From NCBI RefSeq assembly GCF_014397785.1, contig NZ_VZQQ01000034.1:1-64000 (forward strand): a DNA stretch of 64,000 nt, read 5' to 3'. This document shows, in pieces, positions 16,378 to 23,822 of the stretch. Position 1 is the stretch's first letter. Every line of letters starts with the position of its first letter. The notes under the pieces are model-generated. The model searched no databases. It had not been told where the DNA came from and saw nothing but the letters and a program-made list of their open reading frames with translations. The translations under genes were made by a program, and so were the position numbers. Source of the stretch: Paraburkholderia podalyriae. GTDB taxonomy: Bacteria; Pseudomonadota; Gammaproteobacteria; Burkholderiales; Burkholderiaceae.

Positions 16378-17997
16378 TTATTTGAGCTCGACCGTGACGA
16401 AGCTTCGTGCGTGATTGCGCTGAATCAGCAACGCTGCTTTCTTGCCAGCCCTTGCCGCAAGCGACGCCAGTTCATCCTGCGACGCGACCAGCGTGCCGTT
16501 CAACGACAGCACGACATCGCCCGGCTTGATGCCGGCAGCGGCCGCTGTCCCCGACACGCCATCGACCATCAGACCTTGAGGAAGGTCCATGCTGCGCCGC
16601 TCCTGGTCGGTCAAAGAATGCATCGTGAGGCCAAGATGATCGAGCGCGTGAAACTGCCGCGAGCCTGCGTCAGAGCTTGGGCCTGCAACCCCGCCCGCAG
16701 CTGCGTTCGCCTGTTGCGACGCTGGCCCGACATTCACCATCACCGTCATCGGCTTGCGATCGCGGATCAGCTTCAGCGGGACTTTCGTTCCGGTCTGCAA
16801 TGCTGGGTTCTGTTCGGTTAGATCGGCCGCGCGGTCGATAGGCTTGTCGGCGAGTTGCACGATCACGTCGCCCGTTTTCAGATTGCTCGCCGCCGCCGGA
16901 CTGCCCGGATCGACCAACGTCACCAGCGCGCCCGCCGCGCGCGGCAGGCCGAACGCGCCAGCCAGATTCGCATCGACGTCCTGTACCTGAATGCCCAGAT
17001 TGCTGCGAGCATCGTTTTGCGCGCTTTGCTGGTCCTGCGGGGCTTGCCCGTCTTGCAACTGCGAGCGCACCTTGTTCGCCATATTGATGGGGATTGCGAA
17101 CGTCAGGCTCTGCAAGCGATCGCTATCGGCATACACCTGCACGTCGATGCCGACCACTTCGCCCGCGCGGTTGAACACGGGGCCGCCCGAGTTGTCGGGG
17201 TTCAGCGACACGTCCGTCTGGAAGAACGGAAAGGTGCTGCCATCGGCGAGCGTGCGCGACGTCGCGCTGACGATGCCCGCCGTGACCGTGTTCTGATAGC
17301 TGTCTGGCGAACCGATCGTCAGCACCTGCTCGCCCACGCGCACGCGCGCCGAATCGCCGAGCTTGACGGTAGGCAGTTCCGTCGCGTCGATCTGGATCAC
17401 GGCGATGTCGCTTTGCGTATCGACGGCCACGATTTTCGCCTTGAACTCGCGCCGGTCGGTCAGACGCACGGTCACGTCATCCGACTGATCGACGACATGC
17501 GCCGTTGTCAGAATGAGACCGTTCGAGCTCACGATGAAGCCCGATCCGACGCCGGACATCGCGCGCGGCGTAGCGCCCTGACCGTTTTGCGATTGTGGCA
17601 AGGCCTGCTTGAAGAACGAGAAGATGGGATCGTCGCGGTCGACCGCTTCGGCGCTGGGACCCAAAGCGGGCATCGCGCTGGCGGGCGCATTCACCGGCAC
17701 TGTCGCGCGGATATTCACGACAGCCGGCCCATAACGCTCGACGACCGCGGGAAAGTCGATTGGCGCGGCCGTGCTGCCGGTTGCAGCGCGCTTCCCCTTC
17801 GCTGGCGCGGTGGCAGGCGCCGATGGTGGCGCCGATGCAGGCGCAACCGCGGAAGCGGTTGCCGGAGAAGTGACGACTGCGGCTGCGTCCGCGCAGGAAC
17901 AACCGATCAGACATGCCGTTGTCACGGCAGTGTAAAACCAGACGCGAGCCCGAGTTGAACGGGTCGATTGAGTCAGGTCAGACACAGCGCCCCCCAT
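16378..17997 (-). CDS. Do-family (DegP/DegQ/MucD-like) periplasmic serine protease with two PDZ domains
   Basis: A 539-aa exported trypsin-like protease. A signal peptide covers about residues 1-40, followed by an Ala/Pro-rich linker. The protease domain has His in LTTAHVVD, Asp in DTQSDIAVI and Ser in NPDNSGGP. The residue two before the Ser, normally the oxyanion-hole Gly (GNSGG), is Asp (GAC at 17194-17196), which is unusual. PDZ1 begins at SNLGIQVQDV and PDZ2 at DHLGLTMHSL, ending in VTVELK. The ATG at 17997 has no clear ribosome site; a GTG 12 nt downstream (17985) has GGGG before it and may be the true start. Monocistronic. It may be a chaperone-type or differently activated protease. 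Confidence 0.85.
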   Translation of the reverse strand: MGGAVSDLTQSTRSTRARVWFYTAVTTACLIGCSCADAAAVVTSPATASAVAPASAPPSAPATAPAKGKRAATGSTAAPIDFPAVVERYGPAVVNIRATVPVNAPASAMPALGPSAEAVDRDDPIFSFFKQALPQSQNGQGATPRAMSGVGSGFIVSSNGLILTTAHVVDQSDDVTVRLTDRREFKAKIVAVDTQSDIAVIQIDATELPTVKLGDSARVRVGEQVLTIGSPDSYQNTVTAGIVSATSRTLADGSTFPFFQTDVSLNPDNSGGPVFNRAGEVVGIDVQVYADSDRLQSLTFAIPINMANKVRSQLQDGQAPQDQQSAQNDARSNLGIQVQDVDANLAGAFGLPRAAGALVTLVDPGSPAAASNLKTGDVIVQLADKPIDRAADLTEQNPALQTGTKVPLKLIRDRKPMTVMVNVGPASQQANAAAGGVAGPSSDAGSRQFHALDHLGLTMHSLTDQERRSMDLPQGLMVDGVSGTAAAAGIKPGDVVLSLNGTLVASQDELASLAARAGKKAALLIQRNHARSFVTVELK

Positions 17998-18460
17998 TAT
18001 GCGTTGCACTGTGAAGAAAATATTTCGCGCGTGTGATAGCGCCGAGCGTTCCAGCGTTTCCGCGCGCAGGGATGCGATCGACCCGATACACGATCTCGCG
18101 TGAATCAAAGTCGGCTTGAGATTCGGCTGCAGCATGTTTGCCAGCAATGGGCCATCAGGACGCGAACGGTTTGCTCGCTCGTCCTCTTTTATTTATAGGG
18201 AAGCGGCGGGCAAATTGCAGCGAGTAGAAATCCTGGCGTGGGTCAAAGGGTCGTCGTCGCGCGCGTTGCAAGTGGCGGCACGTCGAATGCTTTGCCCTCA
18301 CGGCTTGCTTGTGACTACGCGAGGCGCGTGGCCATGCTGTGCCAGTCTTGGGTCTGAGAAATTCTGGAAGGCAAACAGCTGAACGGCTACCGGCATCTCG
18401 TTCTCGTCGACGCGACAACTCATCCCTCATTCCAGTAGCATTGATTCAAAAGCCGAGGGT
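17998..18460. other. Divergent promoter region between protease and sigma54 activator
   Basis: No coding sequence is supported in this stretch. It holds the promoters of the leftward protease and, at its right end, a -24/-12-like element. Confidence 0.5.
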
Positions 18461-18476
18461 TGGCACCGGCCTGGCG
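18461..18476 (+). promoter_or_regulatory. Possible sigma54 promoter of the activator gene
   Basis: TGGCAC, 5 bases, TGGCG. The -24 hexamer is perfect and the GG-N10-GC spacing holds, but the -12 block differs from TTGCA. It lies 69 bp before the ATG at 18545, similar to the two better sites at 20731 and 25635. Confidence 0.4.
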
Positions 18477-18544
18477 CGGAATCTGCTTGCTGCCGTACCA
18501 GCACGATCCCGGCGAAACGACCGGGGCCCGACCAGGAGGAGACA

Positions 18545-20518
18545 ATGCACGATGACGCCTATCACGCTATAAGGCCAATGGCGCCTCGTGAGGATGGCTG
18601 GCTCACCCCGTCGATTCAGAAATCCCACGAACGCTCGGAAATCTTTGGCTTGAGTGCTTCGATGCGCCCGGACTATGACGTGCTGCCGGCCGCCGAACTT
18701 GCGCTGAAGCTGGAACAAAGCCGCGTCCTGTGCGCGCATGCCACGCCGGTGATGGAAACGTTGCACGAGCAGATCGTCAACACGCACAGCATGATCGTGC
18801 TGACCGACGCCGACGGTTTGGTTCTTCATTCGATCGGCGACGATGACTTTCTGCGGCGAGCCGAGAGAGTCGCGCTGCGTCCGGGCGCCAACTGGGCTGA
18901 AGCGCGGCAAGGTACCAATGCGATCGGCACGGCGCTCGCCGAGCGCTGCCCGACCGTCGTGCATGGCCCGCAGCACTATCTCGCAGCCAACCGCTTTCTC
19001 ACCTGCTCCAGCGTGCCGATTCTCGATCCGTACGGCGATCCGATCGGCGTGCTCGACGTTACCGGAGACCATCGCAGCTACCATCAGCACACCATGGCGC
19101 TTGCCAGGATGTCCGTCCAGATGATCGAGAATCATCTGTTTACCAATACCTTCCGCGAGACCTTGCAAATTGTCTTTCACGGCCGCCCCGAGTTTCTCGG
19201 CACCTTGATGGAAGGCATTGTCGCGTTCACCTGCGATGGCCGCTTCCTGTCAGCCAATCGCAGTGCGCAGTTCCAGTTGGGCCTGCCGCTCACCGGCTTG
19301 CGGGCCCATACCCTGTCATCCCTGTTCGGCCTGACCAGCGCGCAACTGATCGACCGCCTACGCACGAACCGCGACCGGCATCTGTCGCTGAATCTGAGCA
19401 ACGGCGCGGTGGTGTGCGCACATGTAGCGTTCCGGCGCGCCACGCTCGCTGACGACGGACGGCCGCCGGAGGTGCGTCCCGAGCCAGGACCGGCGCACCG
19501 CGGCGAGCTACACTCACCCGCCGCCAGTTTGCTGTCGAGACTGAGCTACCTTGATACCGGCGATCCACAGATCGCGGCAGTGATCGTCAAAGTCCGTAAG
19601 GTGATCGGCAGGGACATCCCGATTCTGATCACGGGCGAAACCGGCACCGGCAAAGAGCTGCTCGCCCAGGCGATCCACAACGACTCGCCGCGCCGCGCAG
19701 GTGCGTTCGTTGCGGTCAACTGCGCATCGATACCGGAAACGCTGATCGAATCCGAGCTGTTCGGCTATGAAGAAGGCGCCTTCACCGGCGCGCGGCGCAA
19801 GGGCGCCGCCGGTAAATTGCTGCAGGCCAATGGCGGCACGCTCTTTCTGGACGAAATCGGCGACATGCCCTATCCGCTGCAGGTGCGGCTGCTGCGCGTG
19901 CTGCAGGAGCGTCTGGTTAACCCGCTCGGCTCCTCGAAGTCGATTTCGGTAGATGTCGCGATCATTTGCGCAACCCATCGCGATCTGCGTGGAATGATCG
20001 CGCAGAACCGCTTTCGCGAGGACCTGTACTACCGCCTCAACGGACTGGTGGTGAAATTGCCGCCGTTGCGCGAGCGCACCGATTTGTCCGCCGTGATTCA
20101 AAAGATGCTGCAATGCGCGTCGTCTGAAAGCGCTGACGGCCAACGACTCAGCGTTGCGGACGACGTGATGAGACTGTTTGAGCAATGCGCATGGCCCGGC
20201 AATTTTCGCCAGCTCGGCAACCTTCTGCGCACCGCCGCCGCCATGGTCGATGCGGACGGCCAGATCCGATGCGAGCATTTACCCGACGACTTCTTCGACG
20301 ACTTGCGCAGCACCGCCACAACGTCCGCCCGGATCATTGAAGCCGTGCCGCTTCCCAGCGGGCGGCTCGAGGACGTCGCCACCAGCGTCATCGCCAACGC
20401 CGTTGCACAGCATGGTGGCAACGTGTCGGCAGCCGCTCGCGCGCTCGGCATTTCGCGCAATACGATCTACCGCAAGCTGCCCGCCCGCGGTCTCGACAAT
20501 TCTGAAGACGCAGCCTGA
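18545..20518 (+). CDS. Sigma54-dependent Fis-type activator, AcoR-like (GAF - AAA+ - HTH)
   Basis: A 657-aa enhancer-binding protein. Residues about 75-205 hold a GAF-like sensor (NWAEARQGTNAIGTALAE, VPILDPYGDPIGVLDVTGD). A second sensory segment follows at about 215-310. The AAA+ domain from about 340 has Walker A GETGTGKE, the sigma54-contact motif GAFTGA, Walker B GTLFLDEIGD and the arginine region NRFREDLYYRLN. A Fis-type helix-turn-helix closes the protein (GNVSAAARALGISRNTIYRKL). AcoR-type proteins activate alcohol, acetoin and PQQ-dehydrogenase genes. The next gene is pqqA, and both pqqA and the alcohol dehydrogenase have sigma54 promoters. GGAGGAG precedes the ATG. Confidence 0.9.
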   Translation: MHDDAYHAIRPMAPREDGWLTPSIQKSHERSEIFGLSASMRPDYDVLPAAELALKLEQSRVLCAHATPVMETLHEQIVNTHSMIVLTDADGLVLHSIGDDDFLRRAERVALRPGANWAEARQGTNAIGTALAERCPTVVHGPQHYLAANRFLTCSSVPILDPYGDPIGVLDVTGDHRSYHQHTMALARMSVQMIENHLFTNTFRETLQIVFHGRPEFLGTLMEGIVAFTCDGRFLSANRSAQFQLGLPLTGLRAHTLSSLFGLTSAQLIDRLRTNRDRHLSLNLSNGAVVCAHVAFRRATLADDGRPPEVRPEPGPAHRGELHSPAASLLSRLSYLDTGDPQIAAVIVKVRKVIGRDIPILITGETGTGKELLAQAIHNDSPRRAGAFVAVNCASIPETLIESELFGYEEGAFTGARRKGAAGKLLQANGGTLFLDEIGDMPYPLQVRLLRVLQERLVNPLGSSKSISVDVAIICATHRDLRGMIAQNRFREDLYYRLNGLVVKLPPLRERTDLSAVIQKMLQCASSESADGQRLSVADDVMRLFEQCAWPGNFRQLGNLLRTAAAMVDADGQIRCEHLPDDFFDDLRSTATTSARIIEAVPLPSGRLEDVATSVIANAVAQHGGNVSAAARALGISRNTIYRKLPARGLDNSEDAA

Positions 20519-20554
20519 CTGCCTGTGTCGTGCCTGTGCCGCAGTGCTCCATTT

Positions 20555-20570
20555 TGCAACAGCGGTGTTC
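20555..20570 (+). promoter_or_regulatory. Upstream activator motif, pqqA side
   Basis: TGCAACAGCGGTGTTC contains the inverted repeat AACA-N4-TGTT. The alcohol dehydrogenase promoter carries TGCAACAACGGTGCTC at 25730-25745 (14 of 16 identical). It lies 161 bp upstream of the -24 element, a normal enhancer distance. Binding by the adjacent activator is inference. Confidence 0.6.
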
Positions 20571-20730
20571 TCCAATTGAACAGCACGCTGACGCTTGCGC
20601 CACTCGGGGTGATCAGTAACCGCACTGTAATACGCGCGCTCATGTGCAACGACGGTCCAACGTCGCCTCGTGCCGGGAGACAACGCTTTCGTCGCGCTTC
20701 GACAGAGCCTCAAGCGCTGCACGACACGAT

Positions 20731-20746
20731 CGGCATGGAGCTTGCG
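20731..20746 (+). promoter_or_regulatory. Sigma54 promoter of pqqA
   Basis: CGGCAT-GGAGC-TTGCG matches the TGGCAC-N5-TTGCA consensus with the invariant GG-N10-GC. The predicted start of transcription is about 55 nt before the pqqA ATG. Confidence 0.7.
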
Positions 20747-20812
20747 TTTGAATGCTGTGACCGCTTCCTCGATGCGGTTCCTCAATCACATGTCGTATCC
20801 AAGGAGACAGCC

Positions 20813-20887
20813 ATGCAATGGACCACCCCCGCCTATACCAATCTGCGTTTCGGCTTTGAAATCACGATGTACATCGCCAATCGGTGA
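20813..20887 (+). CDS. pqqA: PqqA, PQQ precursor peptide
   Basis: A 24-residue peptide beginning MQWTTPAYTNLRFGFE and ending TMYIANR. It keeps the conserved Glu and Tyr (E16 and Y20, spaced ExxxY), the two residues joined to make pyrroloquinoline quinone. AAGGAG stands 6-7 nt before the ATG. Length and sequence are normal, so the peptide looks functional. In usual pqq operons pqqB follows; here the next bases after the stop belong to the middle of pqqC. Confidence 0.95.
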   Translation: MQWTTPAYTNLRFGFEITMYIANR

Positions 20888-21289
20888 AACAACGATGAAG
20901 CCGCACCCCGTGCGGAACTGTGGTCGCTCGAACACGTACTGCCGGGCGTGCGCTTCGCAGTCGACGCGTACGTAAACTTCGCGCGGCGGGCGCCATGGCA
21001 GGAGGCAGTCTGCTCCTCGCTCGCGGAGATGTTCGCGCCGCAGATTCATCGAGACCGGCTGGCTGGCTGGCCGGATAGGTATCCCTGGATCGACGCGCAA
21101 GGGCTGCAATGCTTTCACAGCCGCATTCCGCTTGCCCAGCGCGATGTCGAGCACGGGCTCGACGTTACGCTTAACCACTTCAGGACACCGGACGCGCAAC
21201 AGCGCGCACTCGACATACTGCGCTTCAAGCTCGACATTCTCTGGTCGACGCTCGATGCCATCGACATCGAAAAGGCGTACCCCTTATGA
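20888..21289 (+). pseudogene. pqqC: pqqC remnant, N-terminal half deleted (pqqB also lost)
   Basis: The frame opens directly after the pqqA stop and soon reads LWSLEHVLPGVRFAVDAYVNF, then APWQEAVCSSLAEMFAPQIH and HYPW-like RYPWIDAQGLQCF, followed by RDVEHGLDVTLNHF. This is the C-terminal half (roughly residues 125-245) of PqqC, the oxygen-dependent cyclase-oxidase of the last PQQ step. The first half, pqqB and any start codon with ribosome site are missing; the first ATG would be inside a helix of the fold. The C-terminus is also shortened (ends EKAYPL). It overlaps pqqD by ATGA as in intact operons. Confidence 0.88.
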
Positions 21290-21567
21290 ACGCCCCGAAC
21301 ACCGATCACTACGCCAGCCTGCGGCCGCGTTTGCGCTCCCTGTTCCGCCTGCAATGGGAAGTCGCGCAAGATGCCTACGTCTTGCTGTATCCAGAAGGAA
21401 TGGTCAAGCTCAATCCGAGTGCGGGAGAAATCCTCAAGCGCTGCGACGGAACCCGCGAACTCGACGACATCATCGACGAACTGGAAGATCTGTTCAGTGC
21501 GTCGAATCTCGCCGCCGACGTTTATCGTTTTATCGATCATGCGCGGCAACGCGGCTGGCTGGATTGA
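21286..21567 (+). CDS. pqqD: PqqD, PQQ peptide chaperone
   Basis: A 93-aa RiPP recognition element protein. It has the family features RLQWEVAQDAYVLLYPEGMVKLN, SAGEILKRCDGTREL and the C-terminal FIDHARQRGWLD. PqqD binds PqqA and presents it to the radical-SAM enzyme PqqE. Its frame is intact and normal in length, with the start overlapping the pqqC-remnant stop. Because its partner PqqE is broken here, it could only work with PqqE from another locus. Confidence 0.93.
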   Translation: MNAPNTDHYASLRPRLRSLFRLQWEVAQDAYVLLYPEGMVKLNPSAGEILKRCDGTRELDDIIDELEDLFSASNLAADVYRFIDHARQRGWLD

Positions 21568-21568
21568 C

Positions 21569-22428
21569 ATGGACACTGTGACCGGCGCCCTTGGCGCTCG
21601 CCCTTCCCCGCCGTTGTGGCTGCTGGCGGAACTCACGTATCGCTGCCCGCTGCACTGCGCGTTCTGCCACAACCCGGTCGACTTCGCCAGCCATGGCGCG
21701 GAGCTCGACACTCAGGCCTGGCGCGACGTGATCACGCAGGCGCGCAGCATGGGCGCCGCGCAAATCGGCTTCTCTGGCGGCGAACCGCTGGTGCGCGACG
21801 ACCTCGAAACGCTGGTCGCGCATGCCCGTGGCCTTGGCTTCTATACGAACCTGATCACCTCGGGTGTAGGGCTCAATGAGACGCGCATTGCCCGCCTGAA
21901 AGAGGCGGGCCTGGATCATATCCAGCTCTCGTTTCAGGATTCGACGCGCGAGCTGAACGATTTCGTATCCAGCACGAAGACCTTCGAACTGAAACAGCGC
22001 GTGGCGCGCCTGATCAAGGCGCTCGGTTATCCAATGGTGCTCAATTGCGTCCTGCATCGTTATAACCTGCCGCACGTCGGGCAGATCATCGAGATGGCGC
22101 TCGAGATCGGCGCCGACTACCTCGAACTCGCGAACACGCAGTACTACGGCTGGGCCATGCTCAACCGCGGCCAGTTGATGCCGACCAGCGAACAGTTGCA
22201 GGAAGCCGAGGCGACGGTCAACCGATACCGCGAACGTGTCGGCGATCGCTGCCGCATCCTGTTCGTGGTCCCCGATTACTTCGAGGCGGGCCCTGCAAGA
22301 CCTGCGACGAGCGCGAGACCGATCATGGAGGATGCCGCTGCCAGGCATATCTGCTGACCGGAGACGCCGCAGCCGCTGACCCTGTGTGTGCAAAGTCTTA
22401 CCAGCGCGGTGTCTCACCAGCGCCCTAA
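21569..22428 (+). pseudogene. pqqE: pqqE with internal deletion and frameshift
   Basis: The first 240 codons encode a normal radical-SAM PqqE: CPLHCAFCHNP carries the CxxxCxxC cluster motif near residue 28, with GFSGGEPLVRDDL after it, running to ILFVVPDYFE. At about 22290 the sequence jumps to the C-terminal region in another frame (CKTCDERETDHGGC, RCQAYLLTGDAAAADP, end at 22428). About 60 residues, including part of the SPASM auxiliary-cluster cysteines, are missing, and the original frame stops at 22357. The product cannot bind its auxiliary clusters properly. Deletion of roughly 190 bp is estimated from the usual protein length. Confidence 0.88.
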
Positions 22429-22434
22429 CGCCCG

Positions 22435-22470
22435 CCCGGCGATCCTCATGAACATAGAAGGATCACCGGG
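22435..22470. terminator. Hairpin between convergent pqqE remnant and cytochrome gene
   Basis: Arms CCCGGCGATCCT and AGGATCACCGGG pair over 11 of 12 positions with a 12-nt loop. It lies between convergent genes. No clear T-run follows on either strand. Confidence 0.4.
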
Positions 22471-22500
22471 CCGTTTGCTATGTCGCTAGCTATTTTTAGA

Positions 22501-23733
22501 CTACTTCGGCATTCGCGCGGTCAATGGCGTCGAGGACGCTTTCGCGTTGTCGTCGGTCAGCTTGGTCGCACCGGCGCTGTAGCCGTTCGAATACAACAGG
22601 AACGCCATGATGTCCGCATAATCCTGCGGCTTCATCTTGCCGGGACGGTCCGCCGGCATATTGTTCGCCATGTATCCGTACACGCCGCCGATGGTGAGTT
22701 TCGCGTTGGCCGCCGGCGCGAAGGCCGGACCGCGCAAGGCGGGCGCATTCAGCCCTTGCAGTTCGGGACCATGGCATTTCGCGCACGAACTCGAATACAG
22801 GGTCTTGCCGTGCGCCACCTGCGTGCGGTCGAAGCCAGGGGCATCGGCTGGCGCGCTCGCATCGACCTTGATAAAGCCGCCTTGCCGTGGCTGCCGGCTG
22901 CCGGCCAGCGTCATTCGCCACGCTGAATCAGATCGGCCTGGGCCGTCGCGATAGGCCAACGTAGCTCCGGTCGGCCGAGCCGCCTGAGATGGCTCGGGCA
23001 AAGCCCAGCGGCGCGTCAACGCTGCCAGTCTGCCGTCGGACGCCATCTTCGCCAATGCGGCGTCGATACGCGGCTGCAACGTCGCGCCGCTCTTCCCGAA
23101 CGCGAACACCAGATGCCAGTCCGCATACGCCGAGGCGGCGTCCGCAATCTGGAAGTGCTGCTCCGGATGCGTGAACGTATAAGCCACGAGTGCCGGATAC
23201 CAGACGATCGCGCGTTGCGCATGCCCGCTTGCGACGGCATCCACCGTGAGTTCTGCCGTATTCTCCAGGTCGAGCTTCACGTTGGGCTGCTGTACGGCAA
23301 TCAACTGCGCGGGGCTCGCATAAGTTGCCGCAACGACCTCCGCGCCGCCGGGGTGTACCGACGGCTCGCGCAGAGTCACGCTCACGTAGCCAGAGTGCAG
23401 GTAGCCACGCGAGAAAGTTAGCTTGCTGCCCGAGCCATCGGCAACCGTCGAGCGCGGAAAGCCGGCGATGACGTCGCATTTGCGAGCGAGCGCCTTGTTG
23501 AGTTCTTTGAGCGACACGCCATCGTCGTCGCTACCGTCGAAACCGCCGGGTGTGAGCGACAGCGCGACACCGGCCGTGCGAAACGCCTCGCGCGTCACTG
23601 CCTCGTCGAGCACGGTCGACGGACTGCCGGGAAACGTACAGACGCGCACGCCAGCGCTAGCGAAGCCAGGCGTGATCGCGCCAGTGGCCAGCAACACACT
23701 GGCGAGAGCAATCGAATTGAGTCGAGTCTTCAT
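22501..23733 (-). CDS. Fusion of solute-binding-like (XoxJ/MxaJ-type) domain and cytochrome c
   Basis: A 410-aa exported protein. Residues 1-28 are a signal peptide (cut after FASA). Residues 30-245 resemble family 3 periplasmic binding proteins, the fold of MxaJ/XoxJ partner proteins of PQQ methanol dehydrogenases (ADWHLVFAFGKSG, PRIDAALAKMASDGRLAALTRRW). Residues 300-385 are a class I cytochrome c with heme motif CAKCH at 317-321 and probable Met ligand 359. In XoxF systems binding protein and cytochrome are separate genes xoxJ and xoxG; here one chain carries both. It follows the alcohol dehydrogenase by 89 nt in the same direction and is the likely electron acceptor. Confidence 0.78.
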   Translation of the reverse strand: MKTRLNSIALASVLLATGAITPGFASAGVRVCTFPGSPSTVLDEAVTREAFRTAGVALSLTPGGFDGSDDDGVSLKELNKALARKCDVIAGFPRSTVADGSGSKLTFSRGYLHSGYVSVTLREPSVHPGGAEVVAATYASPAQLIAVQQPNVKLDLENTAELTVDAVASGHAQRAIVWYPALVAYTFTHPEQHFQIADAASAYADWHLVFAFGKSGATLQPRIDAALAKMASDGRLAALTRRWALPEPSQAARPTGATLAYRDGPGRSDSAWRMTLAGSRQPRQGGFIKVDASAPADAPGFDRTQVAHGKTLYSSSCAKCHGPELQGLNAPALRGPAFAPAANAKLTIGGVYGYMANNMPADRPGKMKPQDYADIMAFLLYSNGYSAGATKLTDDNAKASSTPLTARMPK

Positions 23734-23822
23734 GGTCTTGCTTCCGGAAAGGCGGGGCCGCCACAATCCGTCTTCTTACGCGAATGCGCGTTGAGCAGGC
23801 CGGCGTGGCAACCGCGTGAACA

